64,000 bases of DNA from Uloborus plumipes (Eukaryota; Arthropoda; Arachnida; Araneae; Uloboridae). The stretch lies in NCBI GenBank assembly GCA_038373865.1, contig JAXGGA010002889.1, positions 48,694 to 112,693 on the forward strand. The letters are read 5' to 3'. The stretch's first letter is position 1; every line of letters begins with the position of its first letter. This document shows, piece by piece, positions 24,825-35,882 of the stretch. The notes beneath the pieces are model-generated. The model saw only the letters and a program-made list of their open reading frames with translations. It searched no databases and had not been told where the DNA came from. A program made the translations under genes and the position numbers.

Positions 24825-25476
24825 CGGAACAAAACATAATTAATCTACTCATCGGAGTAGATGTGCTCGCTTAGCATGATGAAGATTAATTCCAGCCTTT
24901 GGGTTCTGCACTTTAATAGAATTTTCCTATCACGAAACTTGGTTGAAAGTTAAGTTTCGTCTGATGGCACCGTGCATAATGTGGTCCGGCGGAAGTCTGT
25001 TTCACTTATTAACGGCAGCAGAGTTTTGTCGCGAATATCCGTATTCTTCAATTGCTTTACATATGACGAATTTTCCGATGTATCCGACTTTCGAAGTTGT
25101 TCTACGTGATTCAGAGGTTTTCCAAGAATGATGTTCGAATAAAAAGCGCAATTATTTATTTACGTACAACACAACACTTAACAAAACACTTTGCGCATAT
25201 TTTAGGGTATAGATGTAAGCTGGTCGATTCAACATTCCCAAAGATGGCTAGTTTAAAAAAATAACAACTTACTTACAGCGCCCTCTTTAAGCGGGAACTT
25301 ACAAAAAGGGTTTTTCCACAACATACAACGTGGAAGAGTTGTAGAACACTTGGAGTGTTTGGAGAAAAAAATCCTATATTGTTTCTCTAGCCTATTTTCG
25401 GTTACTACGCCAAGCTATTCCTTATTCTTTTATCAAACTCCATGATATATTTTTCATTTTAAAGGTTATGATGCCG
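24825..25476. repeat. Local segmental duplication, copy 1 (empty site)
   Basis: Matches the segment starting at 25539 in the same orientation, roughly 80% identical by eye. Shared blocks include ACATAATTAATCTACTCAT, TGGTTGAAAGTTAAGTTT and TTTCACTTATTAAC. It holds the uninterrupted version of the site (around 25372-25390) that carries a 2.8-kb insertion in copy 2. A reading frame with ..FHLLTAAEFCRE.. lies at 24943-25131. Confidence 0.7.
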
Positions 25477-25903
25477 ATTAAAATGTTTCAAATGTCAAAG
25501 TTTTTAGATGCTTTAAAGGTTATGTTTTGTTCAAACCCAGAACAAAACATAATTAATCTACTCATTGGAGTAGATTTACTCGCTTAGCATGATAAATATT
25601 AAATCCAGCCTTCGGGTTATATACTTTAATAGAGTTGACTTCAATTTCATTGAACAAACTTGGTTGAAAGTTAAGTTTGGCACCGTGGTCCGGCCGAAGT
25701 ATGTTTCACTTATTAACAACAGCGGAGTTTTGTCGCGAAAACCCATGTTCTTCATCTGCTTTATATGCAATGAGGAGAAGTTATCATCAAGTGGAACACT
25801 TGGCGTCTTTTCAGAAAAAAAAATCTTGTACAGTAGACGCCGAATTATTGAATCAGTGGCTTATTGAATCAACCACTTTAATGAATCAACTCGCCAGAAG
25901 GTA

Positions 25904-28551
25904 CATTTCACGGTATTTGTGACATAGGGGTGTCCGTAACAAAACTTTTTAAAAGTTTAACGTTTTTATATATATTGAAAAAGTACATTCTAAAGTATAT
26001 GAATATCATATTGTTATCATAGTACACTTTATATTATGTTTGTAATTGCACTCAGAACATTGAAAATGCAATTTTCACTGTTACGGACTCTACATTGAAT
26101 TTTTCTTTAAATCTGGCTTAAACCGATTTTTAAGCCAAAACTGGTATTTGAGACAGATAAAGTAATGACTCACCTCTAATATAGCTAACAATTTTAATCA
26201 AAAAGTGCGTTCTGTAAAAAATTATGGATTGTGAAAATGATGACTGTAGAGTCCGTAACAATAATTGGAATAAAAATGGGTAATTCCATGTAAAGGTCAA
26301 CCTAGACATGATTTTTTCATCTTCCAATATATACATTGTGTGATATATCATTTTAAAGATAATTTTTCAAATTTTGAGAATTTAAACCAAAGTTCTCGCA
26401 AAATATCACTCTAAACACCTACAAAATGGCTATAAGGATAAGATATGCAGTTACCCAAAACATCGCATATTTTTCTAACTTTTCATATTCATATATAGTT
26501 TTAAAAAAAACTACAAATAATTATGAATTTTTTTTAATTATTGAAGCATGGTTCTTTTGCTCTACAGCAATATAAAATATTTTTTGTTTTATCATGAAAT
26601 AAATATTGCAAAGTTAGTAACTATTCAGTCTGATTTACTTGTTATGTTAGTCACAAAAACATGAATTAATTCAGTTATTTCCTTCTGGAAATAATATTTT
26701 TTGCATTTTTTCCCCTGATCTCTTCTATGTTATGGGCACAGTTAGATTGATAAGGTTGTTCATAAAGAATTTCCTTTTTTCTAACCATAGGACTTGTGAC
26801 TAACATAACATCATTGTGTGTGACTAACATAAAATCACTGTGACTAACATAACATGACTGTTCAAAAATCTTAACCAAACAATTTATTTTAGAAACAAAT
26901 TAATTTATTGAACCTCTTATTATGAAGAAATTAGTGTGACCATATATACTGCAGTAATTTTTTTAAAAAACAGTTTTTTTAATGGTAAATTTGGGGTCAA
27001 AATTTTATGCTGTAATTTGCGACGCAAGTAATCGACATATGAAGTCAACATCTTCAATGAAAGAATTTTAAATGACTTTAAAGCTATGTACGGCATCACT
27101 GTGCAATAAGTTTTTCTATGAACATATGGAGCTGCTGCTTACTTAAAAAATAGATATGAACCTAACTGCCTCCAGCATCTACAGGTCATGGAGTTTTATG
27201 ACATTGGATCATGGAAATTTGCCCTCATGTATAGTACAACGTGTGGAGCAGCATTTTACATGGGCAAACTTTGGTAATTAATGCATAAGAATTATTTCAG
27301 GAATTAAAAAAATAAGAATTGAAGATAAACTGATTGTTTGTGGGTGAAAGTGACATGGTTGAAAAGAAAGAGTTAGACTTGTTGTTTGAAAACGGGAATC
27401 CCCGAAAAAGGTTTTTCGGTAAGAATGATGTGCTGTAAATATGGAGAAAGTTAAAATTTGTTCATTAAAAAATACAGGGGATGAAATCCCAAGAAAATAA
27501 GTTTTTTATATAGAAATTGTGGAAGATGAAGCTGCTGATTATTTAGCAGGAAATTCTCCCGGACTGTTCCGAGATACAAAAACTAAGACAGTGGGTAATT
27601 TTATTGTGGTGGTATTTACCTCTTGTAAGTCTATATGTTAAGTAGGTTTTAAACATGAATGAAAATTATTATGAACTCTTCATGAGCAATCTTTGTGTTT
27701 CTCGCAAATGAGGACAAATTTTAAATTTAAAGAACCCAAATTTCGAAAGTCTTGTCGCAAACATCTGCAAATTCCCGCACATTATTACAAAATTGAACTG
27801 GAAATTTTGTTTACAAGTAAACATGTGTATTAACCTTCAATAAAATCTTGTTTGCAGCCTAATATTTGTACTAATATTACCTGTAATACACTTAAAGTTA
27901 AATGTCTAATCGTGTGTTATGTTAGTCACAGGCGATTTTTATTAAAACACCACTTTTTGCAATATCATTAAAAATATATGCCAAATTTACAATTATTAAT
28001 GTGAAAATAACCTTTCACATAGATACTATCAGTGAAATAAATATTATTTCTTGGTTTAGTTTTAGAGAATTGTGTTGATGAATTTAATGCAAAATTTTGA
28101 GGGTTGCAAATCTGTTATGTTAGTCACGTTGGTCAAAATATTCCGTAACCGTCAAAAATTGAAAGTAATATTATTATTTTTTTATATTAACTTAAACAAC
28201 TCATCTACGCAGAGAAGAATAACACCTTGTTTTTGGCATTGTGACAAAAAATATGGCTAGCAAACAGAAAATAATATTAAAAATTTGTTCTAACTGTTAT
28301 GTTAGTCACAATGGAATTACCCAAGTTTAGTTTAAAAAAAAAATCACTGTAGAGTCCGTAACGGTGAAAATTGCATTTTCAATGACTGTTCTGAATGCAA
28401 TTACAAACATAATATGACGTGAACTATGAGAACAATATGATATTCATATACTTTTTCAATATATATAAAAATTTTAAACTTTTAAAAAGTTTTGTTACGG
28501 ACACCCCTATGTCACAAATACCGTGAAATGCCTCAGAAACAGAACAATATC
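25904..28551. mobile_element. GTCCGTAAC element, middle layer
   Basis: Arms 25904-26102 and 28335-28531 are inverted copies (CATTTCACGGTATTTGTGAC, GGGGTGTCCGTAACAAAACT). TAGAGTCCGTAAC recurs inside (26245-26258). The right arm with 20 bases beyond it recurs almost unchanged at 29685-29901. Outer edges are uncertain because the left arm's extension differs. Superfamily unknown. Confidence 0.6.
26278..28322. mobile_element. GGGTMATTCC element, copy 2, inner layer
   Basis: 2,045 bp with TIRs GGGTAATTCCATGTAAAGG and, inverted, GGGTAATTCCATTGTGAC. The flanks are AAAT and AAGT, a 4-bp duplication with one change. It has seven copies of GTTATGTTAGTCAC or its inverse (one with a mismatch) and its last 230 bp align with 23180-23408. 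A frame at about 27502-27650 (EDEAADYLAG.. then TVGNFIVVVF) may be a worn transposase tail, but I cannot confirm this. Confidence 0.7.
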
Positions 28552-28750
28552 CAGTTTTATTGAATTAGTTGTTTTATCGAATCAGCCACTTTACTGAATA
28601 AAAACTAATTAGAACAAACGTGATTCATATAGGCGTCGGCCCCTGTATATTACTTCTCTAGGCTATTTTTGGTAACTGCACCAGATCTTCCTTATTCCTT
28701 ATATCAAACTTCAGGATTTACATTTCATTTTGAAGGTTACGATCCGGGCT

Positions 28751-29608
28751 ACTAATGAAAAAAAAAAAAGACCCACGGTCCAAAAGTTGTCTTTTGGTCT
28801 AAAAAATAAAAATTCGTTTATTACTACACATTACTTCGATGAATAGCATTCAAAAACTAGGTGGCAATGGATAGAACATCGTGATGGTAATGAGAACGGC
28901 GTAATTTCAAATCTGGACAGAAATGTGTCGCCGTAATGAGGGTTTTACTTCAATAGAATTGTATTCCAACTTTTCATCACAGTACATTATACTTCTCAAA
29001 GGTGTGTTTTTTTTAATTTTTATATTTATTTTATTTTATTTTATTATTTATTTATTATGTGTACGACATAAATTAAGAAATATTTCACCGAACTTCAAAA
29101 GTGACAAATCATTTTAAAGATTTTTTCTCCCTTATTAGCGAAACATAAACAAACAACTCACATTTTTGCTTTTATTCAAAAAAAACTTTATAAACATGTT
29201 TTTGCATTCCTTCTGTCTGGTGTAAATGCTTCGCATGGATCAGCTAGTAACTACTTCTAAAAAAAAATTCTAAAACTTAAAATTAAATGATGATTTCTCA
29301 AAACAAAATTAAATGTTTCATTTAAAGGAAAACAATTGGCTAAAGCATTAAATCATACCCTAATAAAATAAAAAAGAATCATCCAAACTATGTCACTAAA
29401 AAAGCAAGAAAATTCTATTAAAATGTAAGATGAAAGAATGAGGAGCAAGAAACATCAACAGCAATTTTAGGAATGGGGAGAGAGGGGATTCCAATTCTTG
29501 TCCAATGCTCCACTCAATATTATTCCCCCTTCAATATTAAAGAAAAAACAGTTCGTATTTTTCATTTATCAAAATCTATAGTTAAAATCACACATACGAT
29601 CCTTTTTC
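28751..29608. other. No gene recognised
   Basis: AT-rich, with a TTTTA-like simple stretch near 29010-29060. The frames at 28923-29117 and 29473-29772 run through simple sequence or known repeats. Confidence 0.45.
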
Positions 29609-29612
29609 TTAA

Positions 29613-30077
29613 CCCATTATGCCCAAGTTTTTTTAACATTTTCTTTTTTTTTTCAATTTTTTCAATTTTTTTCAATTTTCAATTAAAAAAAAATCAATGT
29701 AGAGTCCGTAACGGTGAAAATTACATTTTCAATGACTGTTCTGAATGCAATTACAAACATAATATGACGTGAACTATGAGAACAATATGATATTCATATA
29801 CTTTTTCAATATATATAAAAATTTTAAACTTTTAAAAAGTTTTGTTACGGACACCCCTATGTCACAAATACCGTGAAATGCCCCAGAAACAGAACAATAT
29901 CTGCTTCAAACTCTTACTTGGAACTGATGTCCAAATAGTGGCTCTAACTGGTTTTCTCAAGAAGAAGGACTATTTAACTTGTGAAAAACAGCTTTAGTAA
30001 AATGATATACCCATTACAGGTTTTTGTATGCAGTAATTAACAAGCGTCCCATTTTTAGGCTACTGGGCATAAATGGA
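29613..30077. mobile_element. piggyBac-like MITE 2
   Basis: 465 bp between two TTAA sites (29609-29612, 30078-30081). The TIRs are CCCATTATGCCCAAGT and, inverted, TCCATTTATGCCCAGTAG. The ends have diverged, suggesting age, yet it contains a 217-bp segment nearly identical to 28335-28551. Confidence 0.75.
29685..29901. repeat. Solo right arm of the GTCCGTAAC element
   Basis: 217 bp aligned without gaps to 28335-28551, with three differences by eye (about 98.6% identical) and a constant offset of 1,350 bases. It runs from the A-rich TCAATGTAGAGTCCGTAACG to CAGAAACAGAACAATATC. No partner left arm is present here. Confidence 0.85.
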
Positions 30078-30306
30078 TTAAACAAAACTTCAGTTTTTAA
30101 ATGTTAAAAGGTGTTGATAGTTGAATTCAAAGTTGTGAATGAATATTATTTTCATCATGAGACTGAAACTTAGAATATCAAGATGTGTTGTTACGATAAT
30201 TTTTGTGTCAACTATTGCATTATAACATTCTCTTCGCCAGAATTTTTCAGCACATATTTAAAAATAAAATACACAAAAAATGAAAAACGCATGAGAAATG
30301 TAAGTA

Positions 30307-31215
30307 GGGGAATGTGGGGCAAGTGAAATAGCGGGGAAAAGTAAAATGGTAAAATATTTTCACAATTTGCATCGCCACCTACCTAGCAGTATTTTAACTA
30401 AGTTCTTAGACCTATAGCTGATTCATGTCAAAAAGTGAGTAGCTTCAAAGATCAACGCAAAAAATATGCAAACCATTTTCGGAATTTGATACCGCTATTG
30501 TAATATTCGTGGTTTTTCAGAAATATTTCTTGTTATTCTAAAATGATAAAGAACTTATAATTATCTTTTAAACTAATAATTGAAATATACTGATGTCCAG
30601 TGCAGTCCTTACTTAGTTTATATTAAGCAGTTGTTGATTTTAAATGTTCAATGTAATTTATCAAGTGCACTCAGGGCAAAAGGGATGGGGCAAAGTTAAA
30701 TAGTTCAATTCGTTTAATTATACATTCATTTATTAAATCACGTACGTATTTCTTCTTTCATTAATTTATTTTCATTCTTTTACTTAATTATTTACACTCA
30801 TTAACTCATTTTCTTATTCATTCTCTATTTTATTCACTCATTATGTTCTCACATTAATTAATTAATTTATTCATTTACTTTCCCATTAGTTTATTTTTCG
30901 TTAATAATTATTTTAATATCGTTCATTTACGCATTCATTTGATGAAAATTACTGTTAATCGTTGAATAGAAAATTTTTCATGGCGAAAATATTTTGTTTT
31001 TTACTTTGCCCCATGATTTTTCGTGGTGAAAATGTTCCATATTTTTTTTGAAAGTACAAAATAACTGCCAAAAGTGAAAAATAATATTTCAACAAAAATT
31101 GTATTACAAAATACATTATTCCTTCTTTATGCACAATATTTTTTTAAAAAATTCCCATTTGTTCCTTTTGAAACAGGTAAGTAAATTTAGCTATTTCACT
31201 TTGTCCCACATTCCC
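30307..31215. mobile_element. TA-flanked element with GGGGAATGTGGG termini
   Basis: 909 bp, TIRs GGGGAATGTGGGGCAAGTGA and, inverted, GGGAATGTGGGACAAAGTGA, TA on both sides. Inner GGGGCAAAGTTAAATAG repeats the terminal theme, and a cryptic TTCATT/ACTCATT simple stretch lies at about 30720-30950. Mariner/Tigger-like by target and TIR style. No coding frame. Confidence 0.7.
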
Positions 31216-31217
31216 TA

Positions 31218-31901
31218 CATATTTTGAAATAAAATAAACATTGCACAGTGCACAAGCAAAAAGAAAGTCAAAATACATTTAGAATTTTATTATACACATC
31301 ATCAAAACTCAAACCATAGAGTTGACGTTGTAAACATAACACCAACAAAAAAATTGGAAGCCCCACGAGCCATTTCAGGAACCATATTCCGTCTGTAACT
31401 ACATTTAGGAAAACTGCTTTCAGGAAAATATCGGTTTCTTTGAGATTTTGAATGGCAGCATCACGGAAGCAATTGCCATATCATACATGTCCACGTGTAG
31501 CGAGAGTAAAGAACCGTGGAATGCTCGAATAAAATCATTTTGCTGACTCTAGTCCCTTTTTGTTAAGGAAGCGATAAAAATGTATGGAGACGCTTTTGCT
31601 GTATTTTGTAAATTTTATAAAACGAGGAGTTTTGAAACAACCTTTAAGTTGAACAGATTCAATCTTTGAAAAATTGTGCATCTTTTTGAAAATAGTAACC
31701 ATAAAACTTTATACAGAGGATGAAGACGTATTTGTTTACAACTAAATAAATGACCTTTAATAAACTATAAGGCAAAAAACACAAGTATTTTAGGATCGTC
31801 AAGACATAAGCTATTTCTAGCTAATTCTTAGCTAGTTTATACACGGTGTTCCTGTTTAAACTGCAATACCTTTATTTCCGCAGCCGTTCGTCCTAGATGC
31901 G
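31218..31901. other. No gene recognised
   Basis: AT-rich unique-looking sequence between two TA-flanked elements. No coding signal. Confidence 0.45.
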
Positions 31902-31903
31902 TA

Positions 31904-32301
31904 CACTGTAAAAAATGAATGTTGTTTTGACAGTATAATACAGCTACTTTCATTGTAATAAACGGTGAAAATTGCTAATTTTACAGTGATAAACTGTAAA
32001 ATTTCGAATTTGACAGTACTAAACTGTAACATTGCTAATTTTACAGTAATAAACTGCAAAATTGTTACAGTTTATTACCGTGCATTTTAGTTTTAAATGG
32101 AACCTTTGTTGCCAGTATTATACTGTTGTTTTTACAGTATGATACAGTTAAATTTTACAGCAATAAACTAAAATTTCTCATTTTACAGTGAGAAACTGTA
32201 AAATTGCTAGTTTTAGTTTATTACTGTGCATTTTACAGTTTTAAAATGGAACCTCGGCTGCCAGCATTTTACTGTAAAAACAACAGTTCATTTTTGCAGT
32301 G
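31904..32301. mobile_element. Dimeric MITE family, copy 4 (clearest copy)
   Basis: 398 bp between TA sites. The left end is CACTGTAAAAAATGAATGTT and the right end ACAGTTCATTTTTGCAGTG. At about 32110-32150 a right-end block (GTTGCCAGTATTATACTG) runs straight into a left-end block (TTGTTTTTACAGTATGATAC), so the element looks like two units joined head to tail. Confidence 0.88.
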
Positions 32302-32722
32302 TACTTCCAATTGTAAAAATACTCAGATTATGTACAAAGTTAAGAAATGAAAAGCCAGAAGCGAAAAAAAAAATAATGAAAAAATATGAAATCTAGCTTC
32401 TTATGCGGTAACTAGGTCCCCTAAATTGTATTTAGAAAAAAAAAAATCCATTAATAAATTATTCCAACACAAAAAATTAGAAAAATTTGGAATTAAAACT
32501 CAAAGAGTCATTAGAGTTCAAAGAGAAGAAGTGAAGAAAATGAGATCGGAACATATTGCCTGTTCAGTATAATGTCGAGTTGTCTAAGTAAAAATAGAAA
32601 ATATTATCTATGTTATTGTTTGTAAAAAATAATTGCAAATGTTATGAAATGATCGGGAAAAGCGCAATACAAAAGCTCATACAATTTGAAACATCGCACT
32701 GTATACGCACATATAATTTTAA

Positions 32723-33171
32723 GGGCACAGGACATTTCCGCCGCAAAAATTATCTCTATCATACCCCTCATGAGACATTTCCGCCGCGTCTCTCTCCGCC
32801 GTTTCTGTGCGACAGGACAAATCCGCCGATTGAGCTGGTAGAGTAATATTTAGCGAAGTAAAATTGGCGAAGTTTAAACTGGTTTGCACTGCATTGTGTT
32901 TTTTTTTTTTTTTTTTTTTTTGACTTCTTTGCAATTTCCCCCCTAATATAAGTATAGTCCGGGAATAAATTCCGCTTTTTAGATTAGGTCTTTGTCGCCA
33001 AATAAAGATGTGTCACCAAGAATGAAAATTTTAAACCAGTAACCCTTTTCTCACCCTTGGAAATGGCGCGGCTTTGTCCTGTGCCAGCCAGAGGGGGAAT
33101 AGGAGTCGCGGCGGAAATGTCCCATACGGAAAAAAGGGGGATAAAATTTGCGGCGGATATGTCCTGTTCCG
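32723..33171. mobile_element. hAT MITE with ACAGGACATTTCCGCCGC termini
   Basis: 449 bp with a perfect 8-bp duplication AATTTTAA (32715-32722, 33172-33179), as in hAT. The TIRs run over 60 bp in blocks: GGGCACAGGACATTTCCGCC and, inverted, CGGAACAGGACATATCCGCC. The GACATTTCCGCCGC block occurs twice per end. The CCGCCG content stands out against the AT-rich surroundings. A poly-T run lies at 32899-32920. Confidence 0.85.
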
Positions 33172-33437
33172 AATTTTAAATCCTTATCAACCGCTATATT
33201 TCCCAACAAAAAGTGTTATTGACAGCGAGTGTAAAGTGGTGTAGGTCACAAATGCTGAGTTTCATATCTTGGTGAATATTGGACGTACTAAGATTAACTT
33301 TTTAGTGTTTGAATTGTTCTTTTATGCTCTTGATCTCTCTAAACATAAATTAGAGGCCTAGGATCCGCATAAGAAGATTTCAACTCATGGTAAACCTTTA
33401 CCCCATGTAAACCTTTGGACCACTGCACTGCAAAATG

Positions 33438-33508
33438 GCCTAATAACTCTAGGAAAAAACAGGCCTAATAACTCTAGGAAAAAAACAGGCCTAATAACTC
33501 TAGGATAT
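33438..33508. repeat. Three-unit tandem repeat
   Basis: GGCCTAATAACTCTAGGA followed by A-rich linker, three times with a period of about 25 bases, ending 6 bp before the next transposon. Confidence 0.9.
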
Positions 33509-33514
33509 AAGGTA

Positions 33515-34769
33515 CCGTAAAATGGGGTGTATAGGAACAGCGGGGTCAATCGGAACAAAACTTCCCGACCGTACAAAGAAATTCTTCATAAATATACTAT
33601 TGGGTATTTTTCGCCATTAATTTTTTTTTTAGAAAGTCAAGATCATAGGAAGTAGGAAAAAATTACTTTTGTCAATCTGGAAACGCTACTGGCTTCTAAG
33701 AAGGTCTGCATGTGGAATGCTAGAAAACATCACATTTTCATAGACTGCAAAACTTCATATGCAAGAACAAACCTTCTTATATTTTAAACCTAAGAGTGGT
33801 ATGCTTCAATTATGCATGTATCTGAATAACAGAATACCACATTAGAATTTACATTTTTTATAAATTGTGTCATAAAAGGGAAGAATTCTGAAAAATGCCA
33901 TAGGAAAAAAAATTGCGGGGTGAATCGGAACACTTTGTTCTGTTGTTCCAATTCAAACTTATTTGAAGGAAACTGTTTGAAAAATCAAGATTTTGACCCC
34001 AATTCTTCTAATCAAGACAAGGACAAGGATTTATTACTGTTTATCCCTTCTCGTGAGCAACTAGATCTTAGAATGACAAAAAGTTGCAGATTTCAAAAGA
34101 TTTTTTCTCCAGGAGACTTTTTTTTACTTAAAATACGCGGGGAAAAGTCATATAGACTTTATATAGCAAAAGACCAGTACACAGACAGTCATGAATAAGC
34201 GTTAAAATCTTTCAGGACAATCTCCAAAACACAGAGATTTCAAGAAACTAAAGAAAAGTTAGAGTTCATCCCAGAAGATGCTATGAAAAAAGCCAAGTCA
34301 CAATTGCTGGTTTTAAGGACAAGTTTATGTTAAAGCTTTGTGTTTCAATTAAAAAGCATTTCTTAAAATTAATTTTAATTTTTCATAAGTTCAAAATTAT
34401 TTTGATTTTTGACAAATTATAAACGTTTACTGGTATTGAAATTATACTTTTATTTGACAGTAATAATCTGTTCTTATTCTCCCCCTTCAACATTACTCAT
34501 GTTTGTGAGACCTATTACAGGTTGAATGGAAAAAAATAAAAATTTTAACATGTGTTCCGATTGACCCCTATCAGCGGGGTGATTCGGAACACCCATAATT
34601 TCCTATATATTTTAATAATAACTGCTCAAAATGTTTTATCTTTGCTTGGAATATCAAAAGTAAAGCAAGACCGAAGTTTTTACCCAGAAAATCAAATTAA
34701 AAAAAAATCTTTTAACTGCTTTTGTTGCAATCAAAGCTGAAAAGTGTTCCGATTCACCCCATTTTACGG
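33515..34769. mobile_element. Tigger-like element with CCGTAAAATGGGGTG termini
   Basis: 1,255 bp between TA sites. TIRs are CCGTAAAATGGGGTGTATAG and, inverted, CCGTAAAATGGGGTGAATCG. The motif GGGGTSAWTCGGAACA recurs inside, at about 33539, 33917 and 34575, plus the inverse TGTTCCGATTGACCCC at about 34553. A possible transposase tail is encoded at 33920-34198. Confidence 0.75.
33920..34198 (+). pseudogene. Possible Tigger-type transposase C-terminal fragment
   Basis: The last third of this 92-codon frame reads IFSPGDFFLLKIRGEKSYRL and then YIAKDQ. A (V/P)GDFVLVKxxGKKxxRxYVA pattern is typical of the C-terminal domain of arthropod Tigger/pogo-like transposases. The first part matches nothing known to me. 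The DDE core is missing, so it is at best a relic. Position inside a TA-flanked element with Tigger-style ends supports the reading. Confidence 0.4.
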
Positions 34770-34771
34770 TA

Positions 34772-35255
34772 CATTTGATGTTCCAGTGCCAGCTCTAATG
34801 GGGGGGGGGGATAGGGTGCAAGCTTCAGTCTGTGCTCCTGGAATGGTGTTCACGAGCAAATCCAAAAGATATTCAACACGATCAAATAAAGCTAAAAGTT
34901 GCGCTTTCCCGAGGGAGGATACCGATGTCCGCGCACTTTGAGAAAAAAATTTTCACTATTACAATAAATCTTTTACTGTGTGAAAGGAACTAAAAATGTA
35001 GCAAAGCTTATACGAAAAGTATAAAAAGGACTCACGTAGAGTTCTATTTTTTCAAAAAACTTTTCTAGGAAAACTAGAACTCATCTAATTTCCACAGAAG
35101 TAGACTGGAACAGACATTTATATCGGAGTTTCTCTTGTGAACAACATATTATCTTAATAATAGAACAAATTGTTTATGCTTGCATTCATTTAAATGACCG
35201 CTCATCATATCAGTCACCAGGAAAACTGCTAATCCATATGAATGAAACAAAGAAT
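34772..35255. other. No gene recognised
   Basis: A G tract at about 34800-34810. The frame at 34744-34941 starts inside the element's end and is not gene-like. Confidence 0.45.
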
Positions 35256-35882
35256 ATGTATATATGTGTGTACCTCATACAAATCCACAGTTTACGTCGG
35301 ATCTTGGCAAAATTTGGCAGGGAAATACTTGGGCACCCGGGAAGGATCATAGGGTGGTTTTTGAGTGGGAAAAAAGTACCGATCCGTTCGAATTTCGAAT
35401 AAAGGACTTCAAAATGGCTCTTTCTACTTCAAAATGGCTCTATCTAGCGAAATACTTATCTGATCTTCTCGATCTTGGTCTCATTCGAAAGAACGCAAAA
35501 AATACCTTTCAAAGGTTTTCAAAACCACTAATCGGTATCTCCACCCTGAAAAAAGATATGGGCATTTGAAAATTTGGAAATATCCATTTTAAATTGGATT
35601 TATAAAAATCGTCTGCACGAGCGTGAAAGAAATTAAATAGGATGAAATAAATTATTAATGACGAAAAAGGTGTTGCCATTTTTTTCTTGAACATAAACAA
35701 ATAAAATTCTTGTTTTTGCTTTTCCTGCAGCTGGGATTTAAAACTTTTTTGGCGATTGATTAATTTTTCGTACTGCGCAAAATGTCGACTTTAATCTAAT
35801 CGGGACTTTTATAGATACACGCGTTACTTGACATAAACTTTATTCTCAAGGTATACCGGGCAGAGCCGGGCCACGCAGCTAG
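35256..35882 (+). mobile_element. Short non-autonomous Helitron
   Basis: The 3' end is ACCGGGCAGAGCCGGGCC (GC hairpin), then ACGCAGCTAG followed by T, the standard Helitron 3' form. The 5' part (GGATCTTGGCAAAATTTGGC, then CACCCGGGAAGGATC) resembles the conserved start of insect Helitrons, but the first bases are decayed, so the left limit is approximate. Internal sequence is related to 46681-46960. The 101-codon frame here is not Rep/helicase. Confidence 0.65.

Larger units (their letters stand above)
25831..28645. mobile_element. Tigger/pogo-like element, outer layer of a triple nest
   Basis: Inserted at TA (25829-25830 and 28646-28647). Ends are CAGTAGACGCCGAATTATTG and, inverted, CAGGGGCCGACGCCTATATG, each followed by repeated TTGAATCA / CACTTTA blocks. 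The long CAGT..CGC TIR and TA target fit Tigger/pogo. The same terminal sequence occurs near 43057 and 46675. No transposase frame survives; most of its length is later insertions. Confidence 0.7.
25539..28750. repeat. Local segmental duplication, copy 2 (with nested insertions)
   Basis: The homology runs 25539-25828 and resumes at 28648-28750 (TTCTCTAGGC, ..TTCCTTAT..ATCAAACTTCA). It lacks about 260 bp that copy 1 has, and the interval 25831-28645 is inserted DNA. Confidence 0.7.

Noticed and set aside
26675..26878. Repeat protein with VMLVT motifs
   Set aside because: The repeated peptide comes from the GTTATGTTAGTCAC DNA motif read in both directions, not from a conserved protein.
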